The notes under the pieces are model-generated. The model saw nothing but the letters and a program-made list of their open reading frames with translations. It searched no databases and was not told the DNA's origin. This document shows, piece by piece, positions 17,367-27,293 of a DNA stretch of 64,000 nt. The translations under genes and the position numbers were made by a program. The DNA comes from Micromonospora alfalfae (GTDB taxonomy: Bacteria; Actinomycetota; Actinomycetes; Mycobacteriales; Micromonosporaceae): contig NZ_JAKKFH010000001.1 of assembly GCF_022230925.1 (NCBI RefSeq), positions 1 to 64,000 on the forward strand. The letters run 5' to 3'. Every line of letters begins with the position of its first letter. Within the stretch, counting starts at the first letter, position 1.

Positions 17367-18550
17367 GCGGCAGCCTGCTTGTCGACAACATCGGGGAGCT
17401 GGTCACCAACGGTGCCGGCGAAGGCCCGCTCGGCATCCGTCGCAACGCCGCACTGCTGGTCGAGGAGGGCCGGGTGGTCTGGGTCGGGCAGTCCGCGTAC
17501 GCGCCGGCCGCCGACCATCACATCGACGCCGGTGGGGCGGCCGTGCTGCCCGGTTTCGTGGACAGCCACGCCCACCTCGTCTTCGCCGGGGATCGGGCCG
17601 CCGAGTTCGCCGCCCGGATGGCTGGTCAGCCCTACACCGGCGGCGGCATCCGGACCACAGTCGGTGCCACCCGGGCCGCCACGGACGAACAGCTGCGCGC
17701 CACAGTGCGCCGGCTGCGTGGGGAGGCGCTGCGCCAGGGCACCACGACCATGGAGATCAAGAGTGGGTACGGCCTGACCGTCGCCGACGAGGCCCGCTCA
17801 CTGCGGATCGCCGCCGAGACCAGCACCGAGACCACCTTCCTGGGCGCGCACGTGGTGCCCGCCGAGTACGCCGACCGCCCCGACGACTACGTGGGACTGG
17901 TCTGCGGGCCGATGCTGGCCGCCGCCGCTCCGTACGCGAAGTGGATCGACGTGTTCTGCGAGCGGGGCGCCTTCGACGTGGACCACGCCCGCGCCATCCT
18001 GGCCTGCGGCCGGGCCGCCGGGCTGGGCGTACGGCTGCACGCCAACCAGCTCGGCCCCGGCCCCGGGGTGCGGTTGGGCGTGGAGCTGGACGCGGCCAGC
18101 GTCGACCACTGCACCCACCTGAGCGACGCCGACGTGGCCGCGCTGGCCGACACTGCCCACAGCGACGGGTCGGGCACCCGCACCGTGGCGACGCTGCTGC
18201 CCGGCGCGGAGTTCTCCACCCGCTCGCCCTACCCGGACGCCCGTCGGCTGCTCGACGCCGGTGTCACTGTGGCGCTGGCGACGGACTGCAACCCCGGTTC
18301 GTCGTACACCTCGTCGATGCCGTTCTGCGTGGCCCTCGCGGTCCGCGAGATGCGGATGACACCGGCGGAGGCGGTCTGGGCCGCCACCGCCGGTGGCGCG
18401 CGGGCGCTGCGCCGCGACGACATCGGTGTCCTCACCCCCGGCGCGCGGGCCGACCTCGTCATCCTCGACGCGCCGTCACACCTGCACCTTGCCTACCGGC
18501 CCGGTGTCCCCCTGATCCGCCAGGTAATACGCAACGGAGTTCCGCAATGA
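17363..18550 (+). CDS. hutI: Imidazolonepropionase
   Basis: Hydrolyses 4-imidazolone-5-propionate to N-formimino-L-glutamate. 395 residues, an amidohydrolase with the HxH pair in [20 protein letters not shown], the substrate loop [18 protein letters not shown], and the later [12 protein letters not shown] with the metal Asp. These blocks are specific to HutI. ATG 17363 overlaps the hutF stop, and its own stop overlaps the hutH start as ATGA, so hutF-hutI-hutH are coupled. Cytoplasmic Zn or Fe enzyme. Confidence 0.96.
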   Translation: MSGSLLVDNIGELVTNGAGEGPLGIRRNAALLVEEGRVVWVGQSAYAPAADHHIDAGGAAVLPGFVDSHAHLVFAGDRAAEFAARMAGQPYTGGGIRTTVGATRAATDEQLRATVRRLRGEALRQGTTTMEIKSGYGLTVADEARSLRIAAETSTETTFLGAHVVPAEYADRPDDYVGLVCGPMLAAAAPYAKWIDVFCERGAFDVDHARAILACGRAAGLGVRLHANQLGPGPGVRLGVELDAASVDHCTHLSDADVAALADTAHSDGSGTRTVATLLPGAEFSTRSPYPDARRLLDAGVTVALATDCNPGSSYTSSMPFCVALAVREMRMTPAEAVWAATAGGARALRRDDIGVLTPGARADLVILDAPSHLHLAYRPGVPLIRQVIRNGVPQ

Positions 18551-20085
18551 CGCACGTGACCATCCAGCCCACCGGGATCTCCGCCGACGACGTGTTCGCG
18601 GTGGCCCGCGGCACCGCCACTGTCGTCCTCGCCCCGGCCACCATCGACGCGATGGCGACCAGCAGGGCCATCGTGGACGGCATCGAGTCGTCGGGCCGTC
18701 CCGTCTACGGGGTCTCCACCGGGTTCGGCGCGTTGGCCAACACCTTCATCGCACCGGAGCGACGGGCCGAGCTGCAACACGCGCTGATCCGCTCGCACGC
18801 CGCCGGGGTGGGCGCCCCGATGCCGCGCGAGGTGGTCCGGGCCATGATGCTGCTGCGGGTCCGGTCCCTCGCCCTGGGCCGATCCGGGGTCCGGCCGCTG
18901 GTGGCGGAAGCCCTTGTCGACCTGCTCAACCACGACATCACCCCCTGGGTGCCGGAGCACGGCTCGCTGGGCGCCTCCGGTGACCTGGCGCCGCTGGCGC
19001 ACTGCGCGCTGGTGCTGCTCGGCGAGGGCTGGGTGCTCGGCCCCGCCGGTGAGCGGCAGGACGCGGCAGACGCGTTGACAGCCGCCGGGCTCAAGCCGAT
19101 CGAGCTGGCCGCCAAGGAGGGGCTGGCCCTGATCAACGGCACCGACGGCATGCTCGGCATGCTGCTGCTGGCCATCCACGACGCGGCGCACCTGTTCGCC
19201 ATGGCCGACGTGACGGCAGCGCTGGCCATCGAGGCGATGCTCGGCTCGGAGCGGCCGTTCCTGCCCGAGCTGCACGCGATCCGACCACACCCCGGTCAGG
19301 CGGCGTCGGCGGCGAACATCCACCGCCTGTTGCAGGACTCCCGGGTGATGGACTCGCACCGCGACGACCTGGCGCACGCCGTGCAGGACGCGTACTCGAT
19401 GCGCTGCGCGCCGCAGGTGGCCGGCGCGGCCCGCGACACCCTGGACTTCGTCCGCACCGTCGCCGGCCGGGAGCTGGTGTCAGTGGTGGACAACCCGGTG
19501 GTGCTGCCGGACGGCCGGGTCGAGTCGACAGGAAACTTCCACGGCGCACCGCTCGGCTTCGCCGCGGACTTCCTCGCCATCGCCGCCGCCGAGGTGGGCG
19601 CGATCGCCGAGCGGCGGGTGGACCGGCTGCTCGACGTCACCCGCTCCCGGGAACTGCCGGCGTTCCTCTCCCCCGACGCCGGGGTCAACTCCGGGCTGAT
19701 GATCGCCCAGTACACGGCGGCCGGGATCGTCGCCGAGAACCGTCGACTGGCCGCCCCCGCCTCGGTGGACTCGCTGCCCACCAGCGGAATGCAGGAGGAC
19801 CACGTGTCGATGGGCTGGGCGGCGGCCAAGAAGCTGCGCACCGTCCTGGACAACCTGACCAGCCTGCTCGCCGTGGAGCTGCTGGCCGGGGTACGCGGCC
19901 TCCAGCTGCGCGCCCCGCTGGAGCCGTCCCCGGCCGGTCGGGCGGCCGTCGCCGCGCTCGGTGCGGCAGCCGGCGAGCCCGGCCCGGACGTGTTCCTCGC
20001 CCCGGTGATGGAGGCGGCCCGTGCCGTCGTCGCCGGACCGGAGTTGCGCGCCGCCATCGAACAGGAGGTCGGCCCGCTGGGCTGA
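18547..20085 (+). CDS. hutH: Histidine ammonia-lyase
   Basis: First enzyme of histidine degradation, giving urocanate and ammonia. 512 residues, the usual size. The MIO cofactor forms from Ala143-Ser144-Gly145 within [15 protein letters not shown], and the catalytic tyrosine lies in [10 protein letters not shown] (Tyr54). Other family blocks are [12 protein letters not shown] and [14 protein letters not shown]. It is the last gene of the operon although it acts first. It overlaps hutI by four bases and converges on rdgB. Confidence 0.97.
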   Translation: MTHVTIQPTGISADDVFAVARGTATVVLAPATIDAMATSRAIVDGIESSGRPVYGVSTGFGALANTFIAPERRAELQHALIRSHAAGVGAPMPREVVRAMMLLRVRSLALGRSGVRPLVAEALVDLLNHDITPWVPEHGSLGASGDLAPLAHCALVLLGEGWVLGPAGERQDAADALTAAGLKPIELAAKEGLALINGTDGMLGMLLLAIHDAAHLFAMADVTAALAIEAMLGSERPFLPELHAIRPHPGQAASAANIHRLLQDSRVMDSHRDDLAHAVQDAYSMRCAPQVAGAARDTLDFVRTVAGRELVSVVDNPVVLPDGRVESTGNFHGAPLGFAADFLAIAAAEVGAIAERRVDRLLDVTRSRELPAFLSPDAGVNSGLMIAQYTAAGIVAENRRLAAPASVDSLPTSGMQEDHVSMGWAAAKKLRTVLDNLTSLLAVELLAGVRGLQLRAPLEPSPAGRAAVAALGAAAGEPGPDVFLAPVMEAARAVVAGPELRAAIEQEVGPLG

Positions 20086-20116
20086 TCTCCAGCGGGTCGC
20101 TGTCGTCCGCCGCGGG

Positions 20117-20170
20117 TCAGGCGGCGGGCGGCAGCACCTCGCGCCCGTCAAACGGCGGGCGGCAGCACCT
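20117..20170. repeat. Direct repeat of the rdgB 3' end
   Basis: A 23-base segment with the rdgB stop and its last codons (20148-20170) recurs at 20117-20139 with two mismatches, just downstream of rdgB. Spacing is 31 bases. Confidence 0.75.
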
Positions 20171-20765
20171 TGGCGATCAGTTTGGCCAGTTCGCGCAACG
20201 CCTTGCCCCGGTGACTGATGGCGTCCTTCTCCGCCGGGGTCAGCTCGGCGTTGGTCCGGTCCTGTCCGTCGCCCAGGAAGATCGGGTCGTAGCCGAACCC
20301 GCCGTCACCGCGCGGCGCCCGCAGCACCCGCCCGGACTGCCGGCCGTCGACCAGGTGCTCCTTGCCGCCGGGCAGCACCAACGCCACAGTGCAGACGAAC
20401 GAGGCGGCCCGCTGCCCGTCCGGAACGTCGCCGATCTGGTCCAGCACCAACTGAAGGTTGGCCCGGTCGTCGCCGTGCTGGCCGGACCAGCGGGCGCTGA
20501 ACACCCCCGGCATGCCGTTGAGCGCGTCGACAGCGAGCCCGGAGTCGTCAGCGATGGTCGGCAGCCCGCTCTGCCGGCAGCCCTCCCGCGCCTTGATCAG
20601 CGCGTTCTCGCCGAAGGTCAGGCCGGTCTCCGGCAGCTCCGCGTACTGCTCGACGTCGTCCAGCCCGAGCAGGGCGATCCGGTGCGCGCCGAGTGCGCCG
20701 TCAAGAATCCGCTGTAGCTCGACCAGCTTCTTGCGGTTACGGGTGGCGAGCAGGACCTTGTTCAT
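20148..20765 (-). CDS. rdgB: XTP/dITP diphosphatase
   Basis: Ham1-type pyrophosphatase of 205 residues that removes ITP, dITP and XTP from nucleotide pools, protecting DNA from deaminated purines. The start KVLLATRNRKKLVELQRIL gives the (S/T)xNxxK motif; TFGENALIKAREG, IADDSGLAVDALNG and GGFGYDPIFL are the other signature blocks, including the catalytic Asp. It follows rph by 49 bases on the same strand, the usual actinobacterial order rph-rdgB. Confidence 0.95.
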   Translation of the reverse strand: MNKVLLATRNRKKLVELQRILDGALGAHRIALLGLDDVEQYAELPETGLTFGENALIKAREGCRQSGLPTIADDSGLAVDALNGMPGVFSARWSGQHGDDRANLQLVLDQIGDVPDGQRAASFVCTVALVLPGGKEHLVDGRQSGRVLRAPRGDGGFGYDPIFLGDGQDRTNAELTPAEKDAISHRGKALRELAKLIAKVLPPAV

Positions 20766-20814
20766 GCTGAGACACCTTTGTTCGCGACTGCGGGGCTCGC
20801 AGGCTTCCTCGTGC

Positions 20815-21540
20815 TCACGCGAGAGCCTTCCGCTGGGCTTCGGCCAACTCGGCGCAGCCGGCGACGGCCAGGTCGAGCAGGGCGTCGAGCTGGTCGCGGG
20901 CGAACACGCCCGCCTCGCCGGTGCCCTGCACCTCGACGAAGTCGCCAGTGCCGGTGCAGACAACGTTCATGTCGACCTCGGCGGCGACGTCCTCCTCGTA
21001 GCAGAGGTCGAGCCGGGCCTCCCCGGCGATGATCCCCACGCTGACCGCCGCCACCGAGCGGTGCATCACCTTCTCCGGCTTACCGGCCAACGACTTGCGG
21101 GCGGCAAGCCAGCCCACCGCGTCGTGCAACGCGACGTACGCGCCGGTGATCGCTGCCGTGCGGGTGCCGCCGTCGGCCTGGAGCACGTCGCAGTCGAGCA
21201 CTATCGAGTTCTCGCCGAGCGCCTTCAGGTCGATGCTGGCCCGCAGACTACGGCCGATCAACCGGGAGATCTCGTGGGTACGGCCACCGACCCGACCCTT
21301 GACGCTTTCCCGGTCGGAACGGGTGTTCGTGGCCCGGGGCAGCATCGCGTACTCGGCGGTCACCCAGCCGAGCCCGGAGCCCTTACGCCAGCGGGGCACC
21401 CCCTCGGTGACGCTCGCCGTGCAGAGCACCCGGGTGCCGCCGAACTCGACGAGCACCGAGCCCTCCGGATGGGTGCTCCAGCCTCGGGTCACTGTCACCG
21501 GTCGAAGTTGAGAGGGCCCTCGCCCGTCAGGTCGCGCCAT
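20815..21540 (-). CDS. rph: Ribonuclease PH
   Basis: Phosphorolytic 3'-5' exoribonuclease for tRNA 3' trimming, 241 residues, forming a hexameric ring. It starts [19 protein letters not shown], and has [33 protein letters not shown] and [19 protein letters not shown] with the conserved phosphate-binding arginines and catalytic Asp region. It precedes rdgB in the same direction. Housekeeping gene. Confidence 0.96.
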   Translation of the reverse strand: MARPDGRGPSQLRPVTVTRGWSTHPEGSVLVEFGGTRVLCTASVTEGVPRWRKGSGLGWVTAEYAMLPRATNTRSDRESVKGRVGGRTHEISRLIGRSLRASIDLKALGENSIVLDCDVLQADGGTRTAAITGAYVALHDAVGWLAARKSLAGKPEKVMHRSVAAVSVGIIAGEARLDLCYEEDVAAEVDMNVVCTGTGDFVEVQGTGEAGVFARDQLDALLDLAVAGCAELAEAQRKALA

Positions 21541-21660
21541 GCCTGCACCCTATGCGGTGCGGCGATCCACCTCACCCGCGGTGCCCCGGGGAACGCCCGC
21601 GCCGTTGCACACCGAGCAAGCGGCGACGGTGGCCCGGCCTCGCGAACCGGGCGTGCTGCG

Positions 21661-22404
21661 TCAGACGTCGTAGCTGGCGCCGGGCCGGACCACCTCGAGC
21701 GGCCCGGCGTACGCGGAAGCGGCCGACTCCAACGTGTGCGCCTCGCTGCCCCAGGCCGGCACCAGGTGGGTGAGCAGCAGCCGACCCACAGCGGCCTTGG
21801 TCGCCGCCTCGCCGGCCTCCCGACCGGTCAGGTGCAGATCCGGCGGGTTGTCCATGCCGTCGAGGTAACTGGCCTCGCAGAGGAACACGTCGGCGTTCTG
21901 GGCCAGCCGCAGCAGCGCCTCACAGGGCGCGGTGTCCGACGAGTAGCACAGCGAACGGCCGTCGTGCTCCAGCCGCACACCGTACGTCTCGACCGGATGG
22001 TTGACCCGGTCGACGGTGACGGCGAACGGCCCGATCGGAAAGGTGCCCGGCTGGAGCGCGTAGAACTGGTACACGTCCTCCACCGAGCCGTCGTCGCCGT
22101 ACGCGGCGCTGAGCCGGTCCGGCGCGCCGGCGGGCGCGTACACCGGCAGCGGCGGGTAGGGGCCGTCCGGGGCGTACCGGCGCACCACCACGTACAGCAC
22201 GGCGTCGAACATGTGGTCACAGTGCAGATGGGTCAGCAGGATGGCGTCCGGGGCGTGCAACCCCGCGTACCGCTGGAGGCTTGACAGCGACCCCGAGCCG
22301 AAGTCGACCAGGAGCCGGAAGCCGTCGGCCTCGACGAGGTAAGCCGAGCAGGGCGACTCGGGGCCAGGGAAACTGCCGGCGCTTCCCAGAACTGTCAGTC
22401 GCAT
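21661..22404 (-). CDS. MBL-fold hydrolase, Rv1339-type cyclic nucleotide phosphodiesterase
   Basis: 247-residue metallo-beta-lactamase-fold protein with the metal motif LLTHLHCDHMFD, later CYSSDTAPC, LCEASYLD and LTHLVPAW. Its start (LTVLGSAGSFPGPESPCSAYLV) and position before rph and rdgB match mycobacterial Rv1339, reported as a cAMP phosphodiesterase. A tRNase Z function is less likely because the exosite arm is missing. It would lower cAMP in the cytoplasm. The ribosome site is weak. Family confident, substrate moderate. Confidence 0.82.
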   Translation of the reverse strand: MRLTVLGSAGSFPGPESPCSAYLVEADGFRLLVDFGSGSLSSLQRYAGLHAPDAILLTHLHCDHMFDAVLYVVVRRYAPDGPYPPLPVYAPAGAPDRLSAAYGDDGSVEDVYQFYALQPGTFPIGPFAVTVDRVNHPVETYGVRLEHDGRSLCYSSDTAPCEALLRLAQNADVFLCEASYLDGMDNPPDLHLTGREAGEAATKAAVGRLLLTHLVPAWGSEAHTLESAASAYAGPLEVVRPGASYDV

Positions 22405-22536
22405 CGAGTGGTCTCGCTGTCACTATCAGTAGCACCCGCGCCGGTGACGGTCCCGGCCATGATCTCTACCGACGCGTACGCCACGCTGCGCAGCCTACGC
22501 TGGCGCACCCGGCAGCAAGAATCATCCAACGGAAGT

Positions 22537-22552
22537 TGTCACGAACGTGACA
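22537..22552. promoter_or_regulatory. 16-bp palindrome upstream of the MBL gene
   Basis: TGTCACG-AA-CGTGACA, seven-base arms, about 130 bases upstream of the MBL-fold start and downstream of the cysM terminator. It could be an operator; the TGTGA-like half-sites faintly resemble CRP-family sites. Confidence 0.35.
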
Positions 22553-22579
22553 CCCGCTCGCGGTCCGTCGGGAAGCGCG

Positions 22580-22607
22580 CGGGCCGTCGACGAATGTCGA
22601 CGGCCCG
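22580..22607. terminator. Strong hairpin after cysM
   Basis: CGGGCCGTCGAC, loop GAAT, GTCGACGGCCCG: a perfect 12-bp stem 21 bases beyond the cysM stop. It has no T tract, as is common in high-GC actinomycetes. Confidence 0.8.
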
Positions 22608-22627
22608 TAATCGGCAGACCAGATCGG

Positions 22628-24006
<1,379 letters not shown>

Positions 24007-24071
24007 GATGTGGAACTCCTCGATCGGGTGTGCCTACGGTGACGGGACGAGATGGCTGCGGCGCTGACAGG

Positions 24072-24566
24072 TCAGCGGTCGGAACACTCGTAATCGACCG
24101 TCGCCGGGCTCTGCCCGAACATGTAGGACTGGACGGCGTGCGGGTCGACACCGGCCTCCACGACACGGACCGGCTCCTCGGTGACCACGCCGTCGACGAT
24201 CCGGAACGACCGGATCTCCTCCGAGTCGGGCTCACGGGTCGAGACGAGCAGGTAGTGCGCCCCCGGCTCACCGGCGAAGGAGACATCCGTCCGCGACGGG
24301 TACGCCTCGGTGGCGGTGTGCGAGTGGTAGATGACGACGGGCTCCTCGTCCCGGTCGTCCATCTCCCGCCACACGCGCAGGTGCTCCATCGAGTCGAACT
24401 CGTAGAAGGTCATCGACCGCGCGGCATTGTCCATCGGGATGTGCCGGGTCGGGGTGTCGCTGCCGACGGGACCGGCGACCACGCCGCACGCCTCGTCAGG
24501 GTGATCCCGGCGCGCGTGGGCGACGATCGCGTCAATGATCGACCGGTCGATGCTCAGCACGTGCAC
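24072..24566 (-). CDS. mec: JAMM metallopeptidase Mec+
   Basis: Zinc isopeptidase of 164 residues (JAB/MPN fold). The JAMM motif is complete: Glu25 in DEACGVV, then His81-Ser-His83 and, after seven residues, Ser91 and Asp94. In Mycobacterium, Mec hydrolyses the CysO-cysteine adduct to release cysteine; related JAMM enzymes also trim residues masking a carrier's diglycine. Both tasks may be needed here because CysO carries a tail. It lies 65 bases upstream of cysO on the same strand. The start is a GTG without a strong ribosome site. Confidence 0.9.
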   Translation of the reverse strand: MHVLSIDRSIIDAIVAHARRDHPDEACGVVAGPVGSDTPTRHIPMDNAARSMTFYEFDSMEHLRVWREMDDRDEEPVVIYHSHTATEAYPSRTDVSFAGEPGAHYLLVSTREPDSEEIRSFRIVDGVVTEEPVRVVEAGVDPHAVQSYMFGQSPATVDYECSDR

Positions 24567-24612
24567 CAGCCTAACGCCTGCGGGGCACGGGCCGAAGTGG
24601 TGCCGGTCACCC

Positions 24613-25113
24613 CTAGTCGATCAAGGCGTTGAGCAGCGACTCCTGTAGATACCCGAGATAGGCGTAGACCGAAAGCTGGAACACCCGGCTGGAACCAGGG
24701 TCCTCAGCGACAGCGTCGTCCAACTCCTCGCCCAGATCCGTGCCGTCCTTGATCTCCAGGCGGACGCCCATCGCCAACCGGGCGTCGTTCAGTGCCCGCA
24801 ACCACGCCTCGGCCGCCTCGGCGTCCAGCCGCACCTCGCCACCGGCCTCGTCCGGCAACGCGGCCAGGATCGCACCCGCCTGATCGATCTTCGCGGTCTT
24901 CAGGTCGCCCTCTGTGTAGCGGCGAAACTCGGCAGTGCCCGGAGCGTCCTGTGGGTAGACCGCCGGAAAGAGCCGACCGACCACCGGGTCGGTGTGGTCG
25001 AAGCCGTCGGTGAGCAGACCCACCACCTCGGAGGCGACCTTGCGCAGCACCCGCACCTCGTCGACGGCGAAGACGGCGACGTAGTGACCGGCCTGGCGAT
25101 GGAACATGCTCAT
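24613..25113 (-). CDS. aosR: DUF2017 / AosR-type regulator
   Basis: 166-residue DUF2017 protein, matching mycobacterial Rv1332 (AosR) in sequence character and in position between clpS and mec-cysO-cysM. The mycobacterial protein is reported as a redox-responsive activator of that cysteine operon through a disulfide. The sequence here contains no cysteine at all, so sensing must differ. ATG 25113 is chosen because it overlaps the clpS stop as ATGA. The body is helical, with [16 protein letters not shown] near the start and [16 protein letters not shown] at the end. Confidence 0.8.
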   Translation of the reverse strand: MSMFHRQAGHYVAVFAVDEVRVLRKVASEVVGLLTDGFDHTDPVVGRLFPAVYPQDAPGTAEFRRYTEGDLKTAKIDQAGAILAALPDEAGGEVRLDAEAAEAWLRALNDARLAMGVRLEIKDGTDLGEELDDAVAEDPGSSRVFQLSVYAYLGYLQESLLNALID

Positions 25114-25409
25114 GATCTGTCCACCGTCGCCCACAGCCCGTACGCGTGCAGCTGCGACGCGTCGTGCTCCATCCGTTCGCGGGCACCTGTGGAGACCACG
25201 GCGCGGCCCTTGTGGTGCACGTCAAGCATCAGCTGTTCGGCCCTCTCCCGGCTGTAGCCGAAAAGCTTCTGGAAGACCCAGGTCACGTACGTCATCAGAT
25301 TGACCGGGTCGTCCCACACGATCGTCACCCACTGCCGGTCGGACGCCGGCACCTCGTCAGTGTCCGGCGTCTCGACCGGTGCAACCTGCGGAGCCGCCAT
25401 GCCCCCCAT
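25110..25409 (-). CDS. clpS: ATP-dependent Clp protease adaptor ClpS
   Basis: About 99 residues. ClpS binds N-degron substrates and delivers them to ClpAP/ClpCP. The family core is clear: [19 protein letters not shown], the acidic loop and hydrophobic pocket, then [18 protein letters not shown] 25409 or 25400 fit; the former is given. It overlaps the aosR start by four bases, so the two are co-translated, as in mycobacteria. Confidence 0.93.
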   Translation of the reverse strand: MGGMAAPQVAPVETPDTDEVPASDRQWVTIVWDDPVNLMTYVTWVFQKLFGYSRERAEQLMLDVHHKGRAVVSTGARERMEHDASQLHAYGLWATVDRS

Positions 25410-25548
25410 CGTGCCACCGGTTTCCCGGAACCGAGGAACCGGAACGCCGGCCCGGCGCGGATCACCCACCCCCGGCCCTCCCGACCCACCCCGGACGCCA
25501 TCGGAGGTGGGGTCCGGCACGGACCCGGACCAACCGGTGGGCGCGCCG

Positions 25549-27099
25549 TCAGGCGAGCAGAATGCCGTGATCGACTGCATCGGAGAGCACCACGCCCAGC
25601 GAGAGGCGGATCACCTCGAACCGTCGGGAGATCTCCCTGGACAACCCCAACTCGACCTCGCGCACCGCCCGTTGGGACCAGGCCCGCGCCGCGCTGTGGT
25701 CGCTGTTGCCTGGCGTACGCCACTGCTGCCAGCACCCGCCGGAGAGCGCCACCGCGACCGGCGGGAGCACCTCGTCCCGGGACGCCACCGGATAGCTGGC
25801 GGCGGCGTCGATCGCCTCCATGCCGGTCAACTCGGCCACGCCGGCGGTACTGGTGATCAACAGCACCTTGTCCAGTTCGTGGCCGGGCCGGTGATCGGAC
25901 AGGCCGTACTGCACGGCGAGGGCGATCCGGCGGCGCACGCCTTCGGCCGGCGGCGCGCCGAGCACCTGGGACGCGACGTCGGTCATGATGCCGCGCACCG
26001 CCTGATCGCACTGTGCGGTGGCCAACAACGACAACGCCGCCATCTCCCGGTCGAGGAGATCCGGTAGGCCGGCACAGCCGACTCCGAACACGATCTCCTG
26101 AACGGCCCGAAGGTGGATGTTCGCCAACTCCAGGGCGAGGTGCTGGCGGATCCGCTGCGCACACGAACGGGCGTGGCGGTCGAGCCGCTCGGACCAGTCA
26201 CCCGGATCCGCGGCCACGGCGACGCGGTCCTGCTGGCCCGGCAGGACCGGCGGGTCGACGCTGGCCCGCCGCAACCCCTCACGCGACGCCCAACCCACCA
26301 GCGCCCGCCGCAGATCGGAGGCGGTGCCCGCACCGTCGACCGGGAACCACCGCGCACCGGCCAGCGCCGGCACCGCGGCCAGGAGAGCCGCCCGATGTGC
26401 CTCCACCGTCACCGCTACCGCATCCACCTCGGTCTCCGCACCCACGACCGGCGGGACGGACGCCCCCGCGCCCTCCGTAGTCGCCGTACCGTCGGTCGGC
26501 GGAGCCCACCCCGACGCGCCGGGGGTGACCGCGAAGACGACCTCCACCGAGGTCGGGGCGACTTCGGCGAGCAGGTTCAACTCGGCGGCGGTGAACGCCT
26601 GGTCGGCAGCGATCACGAAGAGCAGCGCGCCGGCTCGGCCCGCCGCTTCGAGCAGCACCCGGGTGCCGGACACGCCAAGGGTGGCGGTGTCCGGAACGTC
26701 GATCAGGGTGAAGTGCCGCAGCAGCGGCTCGGGCACGCTCAGCTCGACACGCCGGGGCGGGCGGGCCAACGCCGGACCGGCGGCATCCCGATCCGCGCCG
26801 TACGAGTGCGGCTGGCGGTAACCGGGCACGAACGCCGCCCGGGTGGGCACCTTGGCGTCGCGTACCACCAACCAGCTGCCCGCCGGCACGGTGAGCATGA
26901 CCGGGTCGAGCCCGAGCAGTGTGGCGAGCACGGCACGCCGCTCGGCACCGGCCGGGCCGACGGCGACCACACCGAGCGGCTCGTCCGGGGCGGCGCCGGA
27001 CACGCCGACCCGAGTGGGGAGGGGGCCGCAGGTGGGTAGATCAGTTGGGCCGGTCATGTCGTCCGGCGAATCGACCGAGGGGAGAGGGCCCTGCTTCAT
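25549..27099 (-). CDS. Degenerate GTPase-like protein of unknown function
   Basis: 516 residues. The N-terminal part has the layout of a dynamin-like or TRAFAC GTPase but without its motifs: [19 protein letters not shown] sits where a P-loop ending GK(S/T) should be, [11 protein letters not shown] replaces DxPG, and VFAVTPGAS lies where NKxD is expected. The C-terminal 250 residues are mostly helical ([19 protein letters not shown]). GGGAGG six bases before ATG 27099 fixes the start. It is divergent from a LuxR-type regulator. It probably does not hydrolyse GTP. No function is proposed. Confidence 0.65.
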   Translation of the reverse strand: MKQGPLPSVDSPDDMTGPTDLPTCGPLPTRVGVSGAAPDEPLGVVAVGPAGAERRAVLATLLGLDPVMLTVPAGSWLVVRDAKVPTRAAFVPGYRQPHSYGADRDAAGPALARPPRRVELSVPEPLLRHFTLIDVPDTATLGVSGTRVLLEAAGRAGALLFVIAADQAFTAAELNLLAEVAPTSVEVVFAVTPGASGWAPPTDGTATTEGAGASVPPVVGAETEVDAVAVTVEAHRAALLAAVPALAGARWFPVDGAGTASDLRRALVGWASREGLRRASVDPPVLPGQQDRVAVAADPGDWSERLDRHARSCAQRIRQHLALELANIHLRAVQEIVFGVGCAGLPDLLDREMAALSLLATAQCDQAVRGIMTDVASQVLGAPPAEGVRRRIALAVQYGLSDHRPGHELDKVLLITSTAGVAELTGMEAIDAAASYPVASRDEVLPPVAVALSGGCWQQWRTPGNSDHSAARAWSQRAVREVELGLSREISRRFEVIRLSLGVVLSDAVDHGILLA

Positions 27100-27293
27100 C
27101 AGGTGCCTCCCGTTGCAGGTGACCAGAGGTCCGGTCGCGAAAAGTTCCGGTACGAAACCCGGATGTCGGAAGACTACGTGCGGGCTGGCGACCGGGCGGA
27201 ACACCTCGAATACTCACCGGTAATTGTGCGATTACTCAACTTCGCACGGTGACGGTACGGGCGCGGACGGATTCCGGTCGATATGCTGCGCGA

